Assembly (NCBI RefSeq): GCF_004348445.1
Contig: NZ_SMKV01000027.1
Location: 1-64,000 of the forward strand
Source: Saccharopolyspora aridisoli
Lineage (GTDB): Bacteria; Actinomycetota; Actinomycetes; Mycobacteriales; Pseudonocardiaceae
DNA length: 64,000 bases
Reading direction: 5' to 3'
Positions within the stretch are counted from its first letter, which is position 1. Every line of letters begins with the position of its first letter. The position numbers and the translations under genes were made by a program. Below the pieces are notes generated by a model. The model saw nothing but the letters and a program-made list of their open reading frames with translations. It was not told the DNA's origin and ran no database searches. Of this stretch, positions 43,072 to 53,169 are shown piece by piece.

Positions 43072-44898
43072 TCAGAGCTTGACGGTGGGGTTGTGGAGGT
43101 CGAACCAGACCGACAGGTCGAGGGCGCGCTCGAAGGTGTAGCGAGCAGCCGTGTCGATGTTGGCCGGGTCCTGCTCGAGGGCCTCGGCGATCCACTTCTC
43201 GTTCAGCAGCGAAAGCGCAGGGCTGTCGGCCTTGACCAGGTCGCGGACCTGGCGCTGCAGGACCGCCGCGTACTTCGGGTCCTGAGTGGACGGGTACGGG
43301 CTCTTGACCCGCTCGACCACCGACTGCGGGAGGGTGTTGGCGGTGGCGTGGCGGAGCAGGCTCTTCTCGCGGCCGTCGAAGGTCTTGAGCGACCACGGGG
43401 TGTTGAAGACGTACTCGACGAGGCGGTGGTCGCAGAAGGGCACGCGCACCTCCAAGCCGACCGCCATGCTCATCCGGTCCTTGCGGTCGAGCAGGATGCG
43501 CACGAAGCGGGTCAGGTGCAGGTAGCAGATCTCCCGCATCCGCCGCTCCAGGTCGCTCTCCCCGTCGCGGGTGGGAACCTCGCCGAGCGCGGTGCGGTAG
43601 CCGTCGGCGATGAACGACGGGATGTCGAGCGCGGCGGCGACCCCGGGGTCGAGCATGTCGAAGCCGGCGCCCTGGCTCTGCACGGCGGCCAGCCACGGGA
43701 AGGTGTCGGCCGCGCGCACGTCCGGGTCGTGGAACCACTTGTAACCACCGAAGACCTCGTCGGCGGACTCACCTGACAGCGCCACCGTGGAGTGCTGCCG
43801 GATGGCCTTGAACAGCAGGTACAACGACTGGTCCATGTCGCCCAGGCCCATCGGGAAGTCGCGCGCCTGCACGGTCGCGCGGCGCACCTCCGGGTCGGCG
43901 AGGGTGTCGGGGTCGAGGACGATGTCCTGGTGCTGCGAGCCCACGTGCTCGGCGACGTCGCGCACGTAAGGGCCGTCCGGGGTGGCGCGCATGGGGTCGG
44001 GGACGAAGTTCTCGGTCTGACCGAGGAAGTCGACCGCGAAGCTGCGCACCTGCTCGCCGCTCTTGGCCAGGTGGAGACCGGACAGCGCGGTGATGGCGCT
44101 GGAGTCGAGGCCGCCGGAGAGCAGCACGCAGCGCGGCACGTCCGAGACCAGTTGGCGCTGCACGATGTCGTCCATCAGCTCGCGCACGTGCGCCACGGAC
44201 GCCTGCTGGTCGTCGGTGTGCTCGGTGGCCTGCAGCTCCCAGTAGGTCTGCTCGCGCAGGCCCTTGCGTCCGAGTGTGACGACGGTGCCGGGCTCGACCT
44301 CGCGCATGCCCGCCCACACGGCCTGGCCGGGAGTCTTGACCATGCCGAACAGCTCGCGCATGCCGTCGGCGTCGACGACCTCGTCGGCGAGCGGGTTGGC
44401 CAGGATCGCCTTGGGCTCGGAGCCGAACAGCACGCCGTGGTCGGTGGGGTAGTAGTACAGCGGCTTGATGCCCATCCGGTCGCGGACGAGCAGCAGCTCC
44501 TCCTCGCGGGAGTCCCAGACGGCGAAGGCGAACATGCCATTGAGGTGTTCGGCGACCTGGGCGCCCCACTCGAGGTAGCCGTGCAGCACGACCTCGGTGT
44601 CGCTGTCGGTGTCGAACCGGTGGCCGCGGCGCCGGAGCTCGTCGCGCAGTTCGGTGAAGTTGTACGCCTCACCGCTGTAGACGATGGCGACCTGGCCGCT
44701 CTCCGCCTCCATCGGCTGCGCGCCTCCGGGCAGGTCGATGATGGCCAGCCGCCGGTGTCCGAGCGCGGCGTGCCTGCTGACCCAGGTGTCACCCGCGTCC
44801 GGGCCGCGACAGGTCATGGTGTCGCACATGGCGTCGACTGTGGAGCGGCGCTCGGTCAGGTCGCGCTGGAAGTCGATCCAGCCGGAGATTCCACACAT
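43072..44898 (-). CDS. asnB: asparagine synthase (glutamine-hydrolysing)
   Basis: A 608-residue AsnB-type enzyme that amidates aspartate with glutamine nitrogen and ATP. The ATG at 44898 gives MCGISGW, so the glutaminase nucleophile is C2 after methionine removal; the open frame upstream would destroy it. The glutaminase half has RGPDAGD and YSGEAYNF. The synthetase half has the pyrophosphate loop LLSGGLDSSAI and GESADEVFGGYKWF. Length is normal. It is divergent from kdp, and a GlnR-like repeat lies 84-110 bases upstream. Confidence 0.95.
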   Translation of the reverse strand: MCGISGWIDFQRDLTERRSTVDAMCDTMTCRGPDAGDTWVSRHAALGHRRLAIIDLPGGAQPMEAESGQVAIVYSGEAYNFTELRDELRRRGHRFDTDSDTEVVLHGYLEWGAQVAEHLNGMFAFAVWDSREEELLLVRDRMGIKPLYYYPTDHGVLFGSEPKAILANPLADEVVDADGMRELFGMVKTPGQAVWAGMREVEPGTVVTLGRKGLREQTYWELQATEHTDDQQASVAHVRELMDDIVQRQLVSDVPRCVLLSGGLDSSAITALSGLHLAKSGEQVRSFAVDFLGQTENFVPDPMRATPDGPYVRDVAEHVGSQHQDIVLDPDTLADPEVRRATVQARDFPMGLGDMDQSLYLLFKAIRQHSTVALSGESADEVFGGYKWFHDPDVRAADTFPWLAAVQSQGAGFDMLDPGVAAALDIPSFIADGYRTALGEVPTRDGESDLERRMREICYLHLTRFVRILLDRKDRMSMAVGLEVRVPFCDHRLVEYVFNTPWSLKTFDGREKSLLRHATANTLPQSVVERVKSPYPSTQDPKYAAVLQRQVRDLVKADSPALSLLNEKWIAEALEQDPANIDTAARYTFERALDLSVWFDLHNPTVKL

Positions 44899-44981
44899 TT
44901 CCGGACTCTTCCCCAATCTCGTTCGGTGCCGTTCTCGGGCGCTTCGCGGTGAGTTCTCGACGCGCCTACTTGTTAGCGAGA

Positions 44982-45008
44982 GTAACGAGATCGTTGCATC
45001 GATGAAAC
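44982..45008. promoter_or_regulatory. GlnR-like box GTAAC-n6-GTTGC-n6-GAAAC
   Basis: Three pentamers, GTAAC (44982-44986), GTTGC (44993-44997) and GAAAC (45004-45008), repeat with an 11-bp period, matching the published actinobacterial GlnR pattern gTnAC-n6-GaAAC with one weak element. A GTTA at 44972 may extend it. The target is most simply asnB, a nitrogen-assimilation gene; the kdp operon is the alternative. Confidence 0.5.
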
Positions 45009-45080
45009 CAACTAGCGGAGTGAACTCACCCACCCCGCAAAACGCGCAGACCTGCTGAGAACGGGAGGAAAGCGGCTTCG

Positions 45081-45118
45081 TCAAGAACGCATCAAGGACG
45101 CCCTCCACCGCGTCAAGG
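45081..45118 (+). promoter_or_regulatory. TCAAG direct repeats upstream of kdp, possible KdpE operator
   Basis: TCAAG occurs at 45081, 45092 and 45113, always after a G or A and mostly in the form GCRTCAAGGA. The spacing of 11 and 21 bases (about one and two helical turns) is typical of OmpR-family sites. It lies about 90 bases before the first small gene of the kdp operon. Confidence 0.45.
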
Positions 45119-45205
45119 AGTCGTCATGGGACTCGACCGCGCATCCGGTGCGGGGCTTGGCTGGACCACGGGTCATCGAGGAGAACTCGGGAAGGGTGAC
45201 CGGTC

Positions 45206-45289
45206 GTGGTCGATATCGCCTTCGCGGCGCTGCTGGTCGGCGGATTCCTGGCGCTGGCGCTGCTGCTGCGCGGTTTGGAGCGGTTATGA
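45206..45289 (+). CDS. 27-residue membrane microprotein ahead of kdpF
   Basis: A GTG-initiated frame encodes MVDIAFAALLVGGFLALALL followed by LRGLERL: one membrane helix with a short basic tail. GAAGGG lies about 9 bases upstream, and its TGA overlaps the kdpF ATG as ATGA, the same coupling used throughout this operon. Codon choice is strongly GC at third positions. It differs from KdpF itself, which lies directly downstream. I infer a small accessory subunit of the Kdp complex or a coupling peptide for kdpF translation. Confidence 0.7.
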   Translation: MVDIAFAALLVGGFLALALLLRGLERL

Positions 45290-45381
45290 GTGCCCTGGTC
45301 GCCAACACCGCCGGTGGTGTGCTGGCGCTGCTGCTGATCGGATACCTGTTCGTCGCGCTGGTCCGCCCGGAGAAGTTCTGA
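45286..45381 (+). CDS. kdpF: potassium-transporting ATPase subunit KdpF
   Basis: A 31-residue single-helix protein ending in [12 protein letters not shown], the recognisable KdpF C-terminus. KdpF stabilises the KdpABC complex in the membrane. The ATG at 45286 overlaps the preceding microprotein's stop, and its TGA shares one base with the kdpA ATG (TGATG). Confidence 0.9.
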   Translation: MSALVANTAGGVLALLLIGYLFVALVRPEKF

Positions 45382-47027
45382 TGGGACTGCTCCAAGCGGG
45401 TCTGCTGGTGGCCCTGCTCGCGGTCGTGCACGAGCCCTTCGGGGACTACATGGCGCGCGCCTACACCGCCGAAACCGACTGGCGCGTCGAGAAGGTCGTC
45501 TACCGACTGGTCGGCGTGAACTCCTCGACCCGGCAGCGCTGGACCAGCTACGCGACCGGTGTGCTCGCGTTCTCGCTGGTCTCGATCGCGCTGCTCTACG
45601 CGGTGCAGCGGTTGCAACCGCTGCTCCCGCTGAACTTCGGACGCAGTTCCGTGCCGCCGTCGATGGCGTTCAACACCGCCGTCAGCTTCGCCACCAACAC
45701 CAACTGGCAGTCCTACGTGCCCGAGGAAGTCCTCGGGCACGGCGTCCAGATGGCCGGGCTGACCGTGCAGAACTTCCTCTCCGCAGCGGTGGGGATGGCC
45801 GTCGCGGTCGCCCTCGTGCGCGGCTTCGCCTGCAACGGCACCGGCCGGATCGGCAACGTGTGGGTCGACATCACCCGCGGGTGCACCCGGATCCTGCTGC
45901 CGATCTCGGTCGTGGCCGCGATCGTGCTGGTCGCGCTGGGTGCGGCGATGAGCCTCGCACCCGGCATCGAGGTGACCGGCCTCGACGGGCAGGCGCGCAC
46001 CATCGCCACCGCCCCGATCGCGAGCCAGGAGGTCATCAAGGAGCTCGGCACCAACGGCGGTGGCGTGCTCAACGCCAACGCCGCGCACCCGTTGTCCAAC
46101 CCGGGCGGCGCCTCGAACCTGCTCGAGATCTTCCTGCTGCTGGTCATCCCGGTTTCGCTGACCCGCACCTTCGGCACCATGGTCGGCGACCGCCGGCAAG
46201 GCCACGCCCTGGTGGCGGTGATGGCAACGTTGTGGGCGGCGATGCTGGCCGTGACCTGGTGGGCCGAAACGCACCCGAACGGCCCGGCGGCGCTGGCAGC
46301 GGGAGTCGCCTTGGAGGGCAAGGAGGCCCGGTTCGGCATCGACGCCTCCGTGCTGTGGGCGGTGAGCACCACCGGCACCTCCACGGGCGCGGTCAACGCG
46401 ATGCACGACAGCTTCACCGGACTCGGTGGCGGGACCGTCCTGCTCAACATGCTCATCGGGGAGATCGCTCCCGGCGGAGTCGGCGCCGGGCTCTACGGAA
46501 TCCTCGTGCTGGCCGTGATCGCCGTGTTCCTCGCAGGGCTCATGGTCGGACGCACCCCGGAGTACCTCGGCAAGAAGCTTGGCCGTCGCGAGGTGACGGC
46601 CGCCGCCCTGTCAGTGCTGACGATGCCGACCGCCGTGCTGCTGGGCACCGGGCTCGCGATGGCGCTTCCCTCCACCGGGCACGCCCTGAACAACACCGGC
46701 GCGCACGGGCTCTCCGAAGTGATCTACGCCTTCGCCTCCGCCGGCAACAACAACGGCAGCGCCTTCGCCGGGCTCACCGCGACGAGCCCCTTCTTCCAGA
46801 CCGCGCTGGGCGTGGTGATGCTGATGGGTCGTTTCGTGCCGATCCTGGCCGTGCTGATGCTCGCCGGCTCGGTCGCGCAGCAGCAACGCGTCCCCGCCAC
46901 CGCCGGGACGTTGCCGACCACCGGGCCGCTGTTCGCCGGCCTGCTCGGCGGCACGGTCGTGCTCTTCGCAGCGCTGACGTTCCTCCCCGCACTCGCACTA
47001 GGCCCGATCGCGGAGGCCCTGGCATGA
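45381..47027 (+). CDS. kdpA: potassium-transporting ATPase subunit KdpA
   Basis: A 548-residue, about 10-helix subunit that forms the potassium channel of the Kdp pump. Selectivity-filter loops are recognisable: [57 protein letters not shown] and [14 protein letters not shown]. Length is normal. GGAGAAG precedes the ATG at 45381, and its stop overlaps the kdpB start as ATGA. Confidence 0.97.
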   Translation: MGLLQAGLLVALLAVVHEPFGDYMARAYTAETDWRVEKVVYRLVGVNSSTRQRWTSYATGVLAFSLVSIALLYAVQRLQPLLPLNFGRSSVPPSMAFNTAVSFATNTNWQSYVPEEVLGHGVQMAGLTVQNFLSAAVGMAVAVALVRGFACNGTGRIGNVWVDITRGCTRILLPISVVAAIVLVALGAAMSLAPGIEVTGLDGQARTIATAPIASQEVIKELGTNGGGVLNANAAHPLSNPGGASNLLEIFLLLVIPVSLTRTFGTMVGDRRQGHALVAVMATLWAAMLAVTWWAETHPNGPAALAAGVALEGKEARFGIDASVLWAVSTTGTSTGAVNAMHDSFTGLGGGTVLLNMLIGEIAPGGVGAGLYGILVLAVIAVFLAGLMVGRTPEYLGKKLGRREVTAAALSVLTMPTAVLLGTGLAMALPSTGHALNNTGAHGLSEVIYAFASAGNNNGSAFAGLTATSPFFQTALGVVMLMGRFVPILAVLMLAGSVAQQQRVPATAGTLPTTGPLFAGLLGGTVVLFAALTFLPALALGPIAEALA

Positions 47028-49075
47028 CCACCACCCTGGAACCCGCGCTCGAAACGTCCGCCGCGCAACGGCGAACCGCCGCGGGAACCTTCCGCCCACG
47101 CCAGCTCCTGAGCTCGGTCCCCGAAGCGCTGCGCAAACTCCACCCGCGACACCAGCTGCGCAATCCGGTGATGTACGTGGTGTGGGTCGGTTCTGCGCTG
47201 ACCACCGTCCTCGCCGCGTTCTCCCCGAGCGCCTTCACGATCGCGGTCGCGGCGTGGCTGTGGTTCACCGTGCTGTTCGCGAACCTCGCCGAAGCTGTCG
47301 CCGAAGGACGAGGCCGCGCGCAAGCGGAATCCCTGCGGCGCACCCGGACCGAGGCCGTCGCCCGCAAGCTCGTAGGAGGGGGTGAGAGGGAGGTTCCCGG
47401 CACCGCACTGGCGATCGGTGATGAGGTCGTGGTCGAGGCGGGCGAGACCATCCCCGGCGACGGAGACGTGGTCGACGGCATCGCGACCGTCGACGAATCG
47501 GCCATCACCGGTGAGTCCGCGCCCGTCATCCGGGAATCCGGCGGCGACCGCTCGGCCGTGACGGCGGGAACCACCGTGCTCTCCGACCGGATCGTCGTGC
47601 GGATCACCGCCGCACCGGGCGAGACCTTCGTGGACCGCATGATCGCGCTCGTCGAGGGCGCGCAACGGCAGAAGACGCCCAACGAGATCGCGCTGACCAT
47701 CCTGGTGTCCACGCTGACGATCACATTCCTGCTCGCCGTGGTCGCCCTGCAGCCGATGGCGGCCTACTCCGGTTCGCTGATCGAGGTCACGACCTTGACC
47801 GCGCTTCTGGTGTGCCTCATCCCAACCACGATCGGAGCGCTGCTCTCGGCGATCGGCATCGCGGGGATGGACCGGCTCGTGCAGCGCAACGTCCTCGCCA
47901 AGTCCGGCCGCGCGGTCGAGGCCGCAGGCGACGTGGACACGCTGCTGCTGGACAAGACCGGAACCATCACCTCCGGCAACCGCCGGTGCACCGAGCTCGT
48001 CCCCGTCAACGGCGTCGGTCCTGCCGAGCTCGCGAAGGTCGCCCGCCTGTCGAGCCTCGCCGACCCCACCCCCGAAGGCAGCAGCATCGTGGCCTTCTGC
48101 GCGCGGGAGTTCGGCCTGCCCGAGGTAGCCGTTGGTGCGGAGGTGGGTGCGAAGGAGGTTCCCTTCACCGCGCAGACCCGGATGAGCGGCATAGACCTCG
48201 ACGGCCGCAGCTTCCGCAAGGGAGCCCTCAGCGCGATCCGCGACCAGGTGGGAATACTTCCCGATCAGGTCGTGCGACGCGCCGAGGAGATCGCCGCGTG
48301 CGGCGCGACGCCGTTGGTCATCGCGGAGAACGACCGCGTGGTCGGCGTCATCCGGCTGTCCGATGTGGTCAAACCCGGTTTGCCCGAGCGCTTCGCCGAG
48401 CTGCGCGCGATGGGCATCCGGACGGTGATGATCACCGGCGACAACGAACTCACCGCCCGCGCCATCGCCGCCGAAGCCGGGGTGGACGACTACCTCGCCG
48501 AGGCCAAGCCCGAGGACAAGATGGCCTTGATCAAGCAGGAGCAGGCCGGTGGGCGGATGGTGGCCATGACCGGTGACGGCACCAACGACGCCCCCGCGCT
48601 CGCCCAGGCCGACGTCGGGGTCGCGATGAGCACCGGCACCAGCGCGGCCAAGGAAGCGGGCAACATGGTCGATCTCGACTCGGATCCGACCAAGCTGATC
48701 GAGATCGTCAAGATCGGCAAGCAGCTGCTGATCACCCGTGGCGCGTTGACGACCTTCAGCATCGCCAACGACCTGGCCAAGTACTTCGCGATCCTGCCCG
48801 CGCTGTTCGTGGGCATCCACCCGCAGCTGGACGCGCTGAACGTGATGGGCCTGTCGACCCCGAACTCGGCGGTGCTGTCGGCGGTGGTGTTCAACGCGCT
48901 GGTCATCGTCGCGCTGGTCCCGCTGGCGCTGCGAGGTGTCCGCTACCGGCCGTCAGCGGCGGCCGTCCTGCTGCGGCGGAACCTGCTGATCTACGGACTG
49001 GGCGGTGTGGTGACGCCGTTCGCCGGGATCTGGTTGATCGACATGGTGATCCGATTCGTGCCCGGAATCGGGTGA
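47024..49075 (+). CDS. kdpB: potassium-transporting ATPase subunit KdpB
   Basis: A 683-residue P-type ATPase that powers potassium uptake. The phosphorylated aspartate is about D310 in LLDKTGTIT; the actuator loop TGES appears in [13 protein letters not shown], and the hinge is [21 protein letters not shown]. Helices lie at both ends and around residues 215-285. The N-terminal extension of about 35 residues is somewhat longer than in E. coli. Start and stop overlap kdpA and kdpC. Confidence 0.97.
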   Translation: MTTTLEPALETSAAQRRTAAGTFRPRQLLSSVPEALRKLHPRHQLRNPVMYVVWVGSALTTVLAAFSPSAFTIAVAAWLWFTVLFANLAEAVAEGRGRAQAESLRRTRTEAVARKLVGGGEREVPGTALAIGDEVVVEAGETIPGDGDVVDGIATVDESAITGESAPVIRESGGDRSAVTAGTTVLSDRIVVRITAAPGETFVDRMIALVEGAQRQKTPNEIALTILVSTLTITFLLAVVALQPMAAYSGSLIEVTTLTALLVCLIPTTIGALLSAIGIAGMDRLVQRNVLAKSGRAVEAAGDVDTLLLDKTGTITSGNRRCTELVPVNGVGPAELAKVARLSSLADPTPEGSSIVAFCAREFGLPEVAVGAEVGAKEVPFTAQTRMSGIDLDGRSFRKGALSAIRDQVGILPDQVVRRAEEIAACGATPLVIAENDRVVGVIRLSDVVKPGLPERFAELRAMGIRTVMITGDNELTARAIAAEAGVDDYLAEAKPEDKMALIKQEQAGGRMVAMTGDGTNDAPALAQADVGVAMSTGTSAAKEAGNMVDLDSDPTKLIEIVKIGKQLLITRGALTTFSIANDLAKYFAILPALFVGIHPQLDALNVMGLSTPNSAVLSAVVFNALVIVALVPLALRGVRYRPSAAAVLLRRNLLIYGLGGVVTPFAGIWLIDMVIRFVPGIG

Positions 49076-49683
49076 GGGGAGTGAGTGCGTTGCTGCGTCA
49101 GTGCGCGGCCGGACTTCGGCTGCTGCTGGTGGCCACCGTCGTGCTCGGCATCGGCTATCCGATGGCGATCTGGGGAGTCAGCCGACTCCCAGGGCTGGTG
49201 GCCCACGCGGAGGGTTCGCAGATCGTGGCCGACGGCCGCGTGGTCGGCTCCTCGCTGATCGGAATCGACCCCGTGAGCGAAGATCCGGCGAGGGACCCCT
49301 ACTTCCACACCCGGCCGTCGGCGTCGGCGGAAGGTCCCCTCGGTCCCGGTGATCCGGCCACGTCGGGCGGCTCGAACCTCGGCGGCTTCAACGGCGACCT
49401 CCTCGCCGCGGTCCAGGAACGTCGCAGCGCCATCGCGGCCCGGGAGGGAGTCGCCCCCGACGCGGTCCCGGCCGATGCGGTCACCGCCTCGGCGAGCGGA
49501 GTCGACCCGCACATCAGCCCGGCCTACGCCGAGCTCCAGGCGTCCCGGGTGGCGAGGGTGACGGGACTGTCCCTCGCAGAGGTCCACCGCCTCATCGCCG
49601 GCTGCGAGGAAGGCGGCCTCGTGTCACCGAGCGCGGTCAACGTCACCACCCTCAACGTGGCCGTGCACCGAGCCGCGCGGTGA
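49072..49683 (+). CDS. kdpC: potassium-transporting ATPase subunit KdpC
   Basis: A 203-residue subunit with one N-terminal helix (about 12-35) and an extracytoplasmic domain. Family motifs are [27 protein letters not shown] (cut by a variable residue), TSGGSNLG and [17 protein letters not shown]. The GTG at 49072 overlaps the kdpB stop; a GTG at 49081 is too close to the GAGGGG site. kdpD begins 140 bases later, and that spacer shows no clear terminator. Confidence 0.95.
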   Translation: MRGVSALLRQCAAGLRLLLVATVVLGIGYPMAIWGVSRLPGLVAHAEGSQIVADGRVVGSSLIGIDPVSEDPARDPYFHTRPSASAEGPLGPGDPATSGGSNLGGFNGDLLAAVQERRSAIAAREGVAPDAVPADAVTASASGVDPHISPAYAELQASRVARVTGLSLAEVHRLIAGCEEGGLVSPSAVNVTTLNVAVHRAAR

Positions 49684-49822
49684 CGAGGGGAACGAACGTG
49701 TCGCGCGGCGATGTAGCTCAGCCGAGACTGAGGGCGCCGCGGCCGCGGAGGGCTGGGGCGCGAGCGATGACATCCGATGATGTTCGGCGCTGATAGCAGC
49801 GGGCAGTAGGAGACTGGACGTC

Positions 49823-52360
49823 GTGGAACAGGGGCGAAAGCGCGGTGAGCTGCGGATATACCTCGGGGCGGCGCCGGGGGTCGGCAAGACCTACGCGATG
49901 CTCAACGAAGCGCACCGCAGGGCCGGGCGCGGCACCGACGTGGTCGCGGGGTTCATCGAGGACCACGGACGCGCCAAGACCGCGGCGCTGCTCGACGGCC
50001 TCGAGGTGCTGCCGAGGGCGGAGAAGTCCCATCGCGGGGTGGCGCTGACCGAGTTCGACGTGGACGGGTTGCTCGCACGCCGACCGGAGGTCGCCGTCGT
50101 CGACGAGCTCGCCCACACCAACGCCCCCGGCAGCCGCAACGAGAAGCGCTGGCAGGACGTCGAGGAACTCCTGGACGCCGGCATCACCGTGCTCTCGACC
50201 GTCAACGTCCAGCACCTGGACAGCCTCAACGACGTCGTGGAGACCATCACCGGGGTCCGCCAGCGGGAAACCGTCCCCGACGACGTGGTCCGCAGGGCGG
50301 GGCAGGTCGAGCTGGTCGACATCACCCCGCAGGCGCTGCGCCGCCGCATGGCCCACGGCAACGTCTACCCGGCCGAGCGGGTCGACGCGGCCCTGGGCAA
50401 CTACTTCCGCACCGGGAACCTCACCGCCCTGCGCGAACTGGCCCTGCTGTGGCTGGCGGACCAGGTGGACGTGGCGCTGCGCCGGTACCGGGCGGAGGAG
50501 CAGATCACCGCGACCTGGGAAACCCGGGAACGGGTCGTGGTCGCGGTGACCGGCGGACCGGAGAGCGAAACGCTGATCCGCCGGGCCCGCCGGATCGCCG
50601 CCCGCGCTGGAGCCGAACTGCAGGTCGTGCACGTCCTGCGCGGCGACGGGCTGTCCGGAACGTCCCCTCGCGCGCTGGGCAGAGCGCGCGAGGTCGCCGA
50701 CGCCGTGGGCGCCAGCTTCCACACCGTCGTCGGCGACGACGTCCCGGAAGCGCTGCTGGAGTTCGCCCGCGCCGCCGACGCCACCCAGCTCGTGCTGGGA
50801 ACTTCTCGCCGATCGCGCTGGGCGCGGATCTTCGACGAGGGGATCGGCTCGACCACGGTGCAGGAGTCCGGGCCGGTCGACGTCCACATGGTCACCCACG
50901 ACGAGGCGGGCACCAGGCGACTGCTGAAGAACCTGGCCCGCAACCCGCTGTCGGCGACCCGCCAGGCGTGGGGCTGGATGCTCGCAGTGGTGCTGCCCTC
51001 GCTGGTCACGGTGCTCGCCACGACGTGGGCGGACGTCGCGGTGTCCACCGACGTCGTCGGCTACTTCCTGGCCACGACCGTGGTCGCGCTGGTGGGCGGG
51101 ATGGCACCGTCGATCGCGGCCGCGCTGCTGGCGGGTGGGCTGTTCAACTTCTTCCTCACCGAACCGCGCTACTCGCTGATGGTCACCGATCCGGAGAACG
51201 TGGTCACGCTGGTGGGGATGGTGCTGGTCGGGGTGCTGGTGGCCTTCACCGTCGACCGGGCGGCCCGGCTCGCCGAGCAGGCGGCCCGCGCCGGCACGGA
51301 GGCGGCCTTGCTCACCTCCTACGCCCGCACCGTGCTGACCCATCCGGCACCTCTGGCCCGGTTGCTGGAGAAGGTCGCGGAGAACTTCGGCCTCACGTCG
51401 GTGGCCTTGCTGGAGCGCGTCGACGACTCCTGGAGGGTCGCCGCGAGCACCGGGGGCGATCCGTGCCGACGGCCCGATGAGTCCGATGTGGACATCGAGG
51501 TGACCGAGGACGCCCACCTGTCACTGCGCCGCGCGGGCAAACGGCCCCTTCCCGCCGCCGACCGCGTGGTCCTGGAAGGTGCGGCCGGGCAGGCGCTGCT
51601 GGCGTTGCGGCAGCAGCGGATGGCCGACGGAGCCAGGGAGGCGCAGCGTCGCGCCGACGCCACGCAGCTGCGCACCGCCCTCCTGTCGGCCGTGGGCCAC
51701 GACCTGCGCACCCCGCTGGCGTCCATCAAGGCATCGGTGAGCAGCCTGCGCGCCCCCGACCTGCAGCTGTCCCCGGACGACACCGGGGAACTCCTGGCGG
51801 GAGTGGAGGAATCCGCCGACCGGCTCACCCAGCTCGTCGACAACCTGCTGGACTCCTCGCGCCTGGCCACCGGTGCCGTGACACCGCGGTTGCACCCCGT
51901 CGGCTACGACGAGGTCGTCGCCCGCGCGCTGGCGGGCCTCGACGGGCGGCACCACATCGACCTCGACATCTCCGAGCGGCTGCCGCGCGTGATGGCCGAT
52001 CCCGGGTTGATCGAGCGGGTAGTGGCCAACGTCGTGCAGAACGCGCTCAAGTACGGGCGGCCGGATGAGGGGCGCATCCGGGTCGGCGCCAGCGCCCACG
52101 CCTCCCGGGTCGAGCTGCGCGTCGTCGACCACGGGCCCGGGCTTCCCGCCGGTGCCGATGAGGACGCGTTCGCTCCCTTCGAGCGCCTCGGCGAACACGG
52201 CGAGCGCGGTGACGCGGGGCCGGGTGGTGTCGGCCTCGGGCTGAGCGTGGCGCAGGGGTTCGTGGACGCGATGAGGGGAACCATCCGCGCGGAGGACACT
52301 CCTGGTGGCGGACTGACGATCGTGGTCTCGCTCCCCGCGGCGGACCGGCAGGGGGATTAG
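49823..52360 (+). CDS. kdpD: osmosensitive potassium channel histidine kinase KdpD
   Basis: An 845-residue sensor of potassium limitation. The N-terminal KdpD domain begins with the Walker A motif LGAAPGVGKTYAML (residues 15-28) and has VDELAHTNAPGSRNEKRWQDV. A universal-stress-like domain follows (about 235-360), then four membrane helices (about 390-475), a GAF-like region, HisKA with H626 in VGHDLRTPLASIK, and an HATPase domain ending GVGLGLSVAQGFVDA. The GTG start at 49823 gives normal length. kdpE follows directly. Confidence 0.96.
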   Translation: MEQGRKRGELRIYLGAAPGVGKTYAMLNEAHRRAGRGTDVVAGFIEDHGRAKTAALLDGLEVLPRAEKSHRGVALTEFDVDGLLARRPEVAVVDELAHTNAPGSRNEKRWQDVEELLDAGITVLSTVNVQHLDSLNDVVETITGVRQRETVPDDVVRRAGQVELVDITPQALRRRMAHGNVYPAERVDAALGNYFRTGNLTALRELALLWLADQVDVALRRYRAEEQITATWETRERVVVAVTGGPESETLIRRARRIAARAGAELQVVHVLRGDGLSGTSPRALGRAREVADAVGASFHTVVGDDVPEALLEFARAADATQLVLGTSRRSRWARIFDEGIGSTTVQESGPVDVHMVTHDEAGTRRLLKNLARNPLSATRQAWGWMLAVVLPSLVTVLATTWADVAVSTDVVGYFLATTVVALVGGMAPSIAAALLAGGLFNFFLTEPRYSLMVTDPENVVTLVGMVLVGVLVAFTVDRAARLAEQAARAGTEAALLTSYARTVLTHPAPLARLLEKVAENFGLTSVALLERVDDSWRVAASTGGDPCRRPDESDVDIEVTEDAHLSLRRAGKRPLPAADRVVLEGAAGQALLALRQQRMADGAREAQRRADATQLRTALLSAVGHDLRTPLASIKASVSSLRAPDLQLSPDDTGELLAGVEESADRLTQLVDNLLDSSRLATGAVTPRLHPVGYDEVVARALAGLDGRHHIDLDISERLPRVMADPGLIERVVANVVQNALKYGRPDEGRIRVGASAHASRVELRVVDHGPGLPAGADEDAFAPFERLGEHGERGDAGPGGVGLGLSVAQGFVDAMRGTIRAEDTPGGGLTIVVSLPAADRQGD

Positions 52361-53041
52361 ATGGCGAAGGTCCTCGTGGTCGACGACGAACCGCAGCTGC
52401 TGCGCGCCCTGCGGATCAACCTGGCCGCTCGCGGGTACCAGGTGCTCACCGCCGTCGACGGGAGGTCGGCGCTGCGCGCGGCCGGCGACGGCAAACCCGA
52501 CGTCGTCGTGCTGGACCTCGGGTTGCCGGACCTCGACGGCACCGAGGTGATCGCCGGACTGCGCGGGTGGACGACGGTTCCCATCATCGTGCTGTCGGCG
52601 CGCACCGACTCAGCCGACAAGGTCCACGCCCTCGATGCCGGAGCCGACGACTACGTCACCAAACCCTTCGGCATGGACGAACTCCTGGCGAGGCTGCGGG
52701 CCGCCGTCCGCCGGGCCAGCACCAGCGGCTCGGACGACCAGCCGGTGGTCGAGACGGCGACCTTCACCGTCGACCTCTCGGCGAAGAAGGTGCTCCGCGA
52801 CGGCGTCGAGATCCACCTCACCCCCACCGAGTGGGGAATGCTGGAACTGCTGGCGCGCAACCAAGGGCGCCTCGTGGCGCAGAAGCAGTTGCTGCACGAA
52901 GTCTGGGGTCCGCAGTACGCCAACGAGACCCACTACCTGCGCGTTTACCTCGCCCAGCTCCGCCGCAAGCTCGAACTCGACCCCAGCCGCCCCCGCCACC
53001 TGCTGACCGAACCGGGAATGGGGTACCGGCTGGAGGTCTGA
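52361..53041 (+). CDS. kdpE: response regulator KdpE
   Basis: A 226-residue OmpR-type regulator that activates kdp transcription. The receiver has VVDDEPQ, phospho-acceptor D52 in VVLDLGLPD and VTKPFG; the DNA-binding half has LTPTEWGMLELLARN and HYLRVYLAQLRRKLE. The ATG immediately follows the kdpD stop. The TCAAG repeats before the kdp operon are its candidate target. Confidence 0.96.
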   Translation: MAKVLVVDDEPQLLRALRINLAARGYQVLTAVDGRSALRAAGDGKPDVVVLDLGLPDLDGTEVIAGLRGWTTVPIIVLSARTDSADKVHALDAGADDYVTKPFGMDELLARLRAAVRRASTSGSDDQPVVETATFTVDLSAKKVLRDGVEIHLTPTEWGMLELLARNQGRLVAQKQLLHEVWGPQYANETHYLRVYLAQLRRKLELDPSRPRHLLTEPGMGYRLEV

Positions 53042-53169
53042 ACCTTCCCATGCGCGTTCGCGAATAGGGGTGGGGAGTTCTCGGAAGTGGGTGCTGGCCG
53101 GGTTGGAGCGCTGCTACTGTCGGTCCCGACCGGGTGATCAAATGCCGCTGCGACCTGGGGGTTTCCGCG

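Noticed and set aside
49705-49780. tRNA-like words (GATGTAGCTCAG) between kdpC and kdpD
   Set aside because: No acceptor stem, anticodon arm or T loop can be completed around it.
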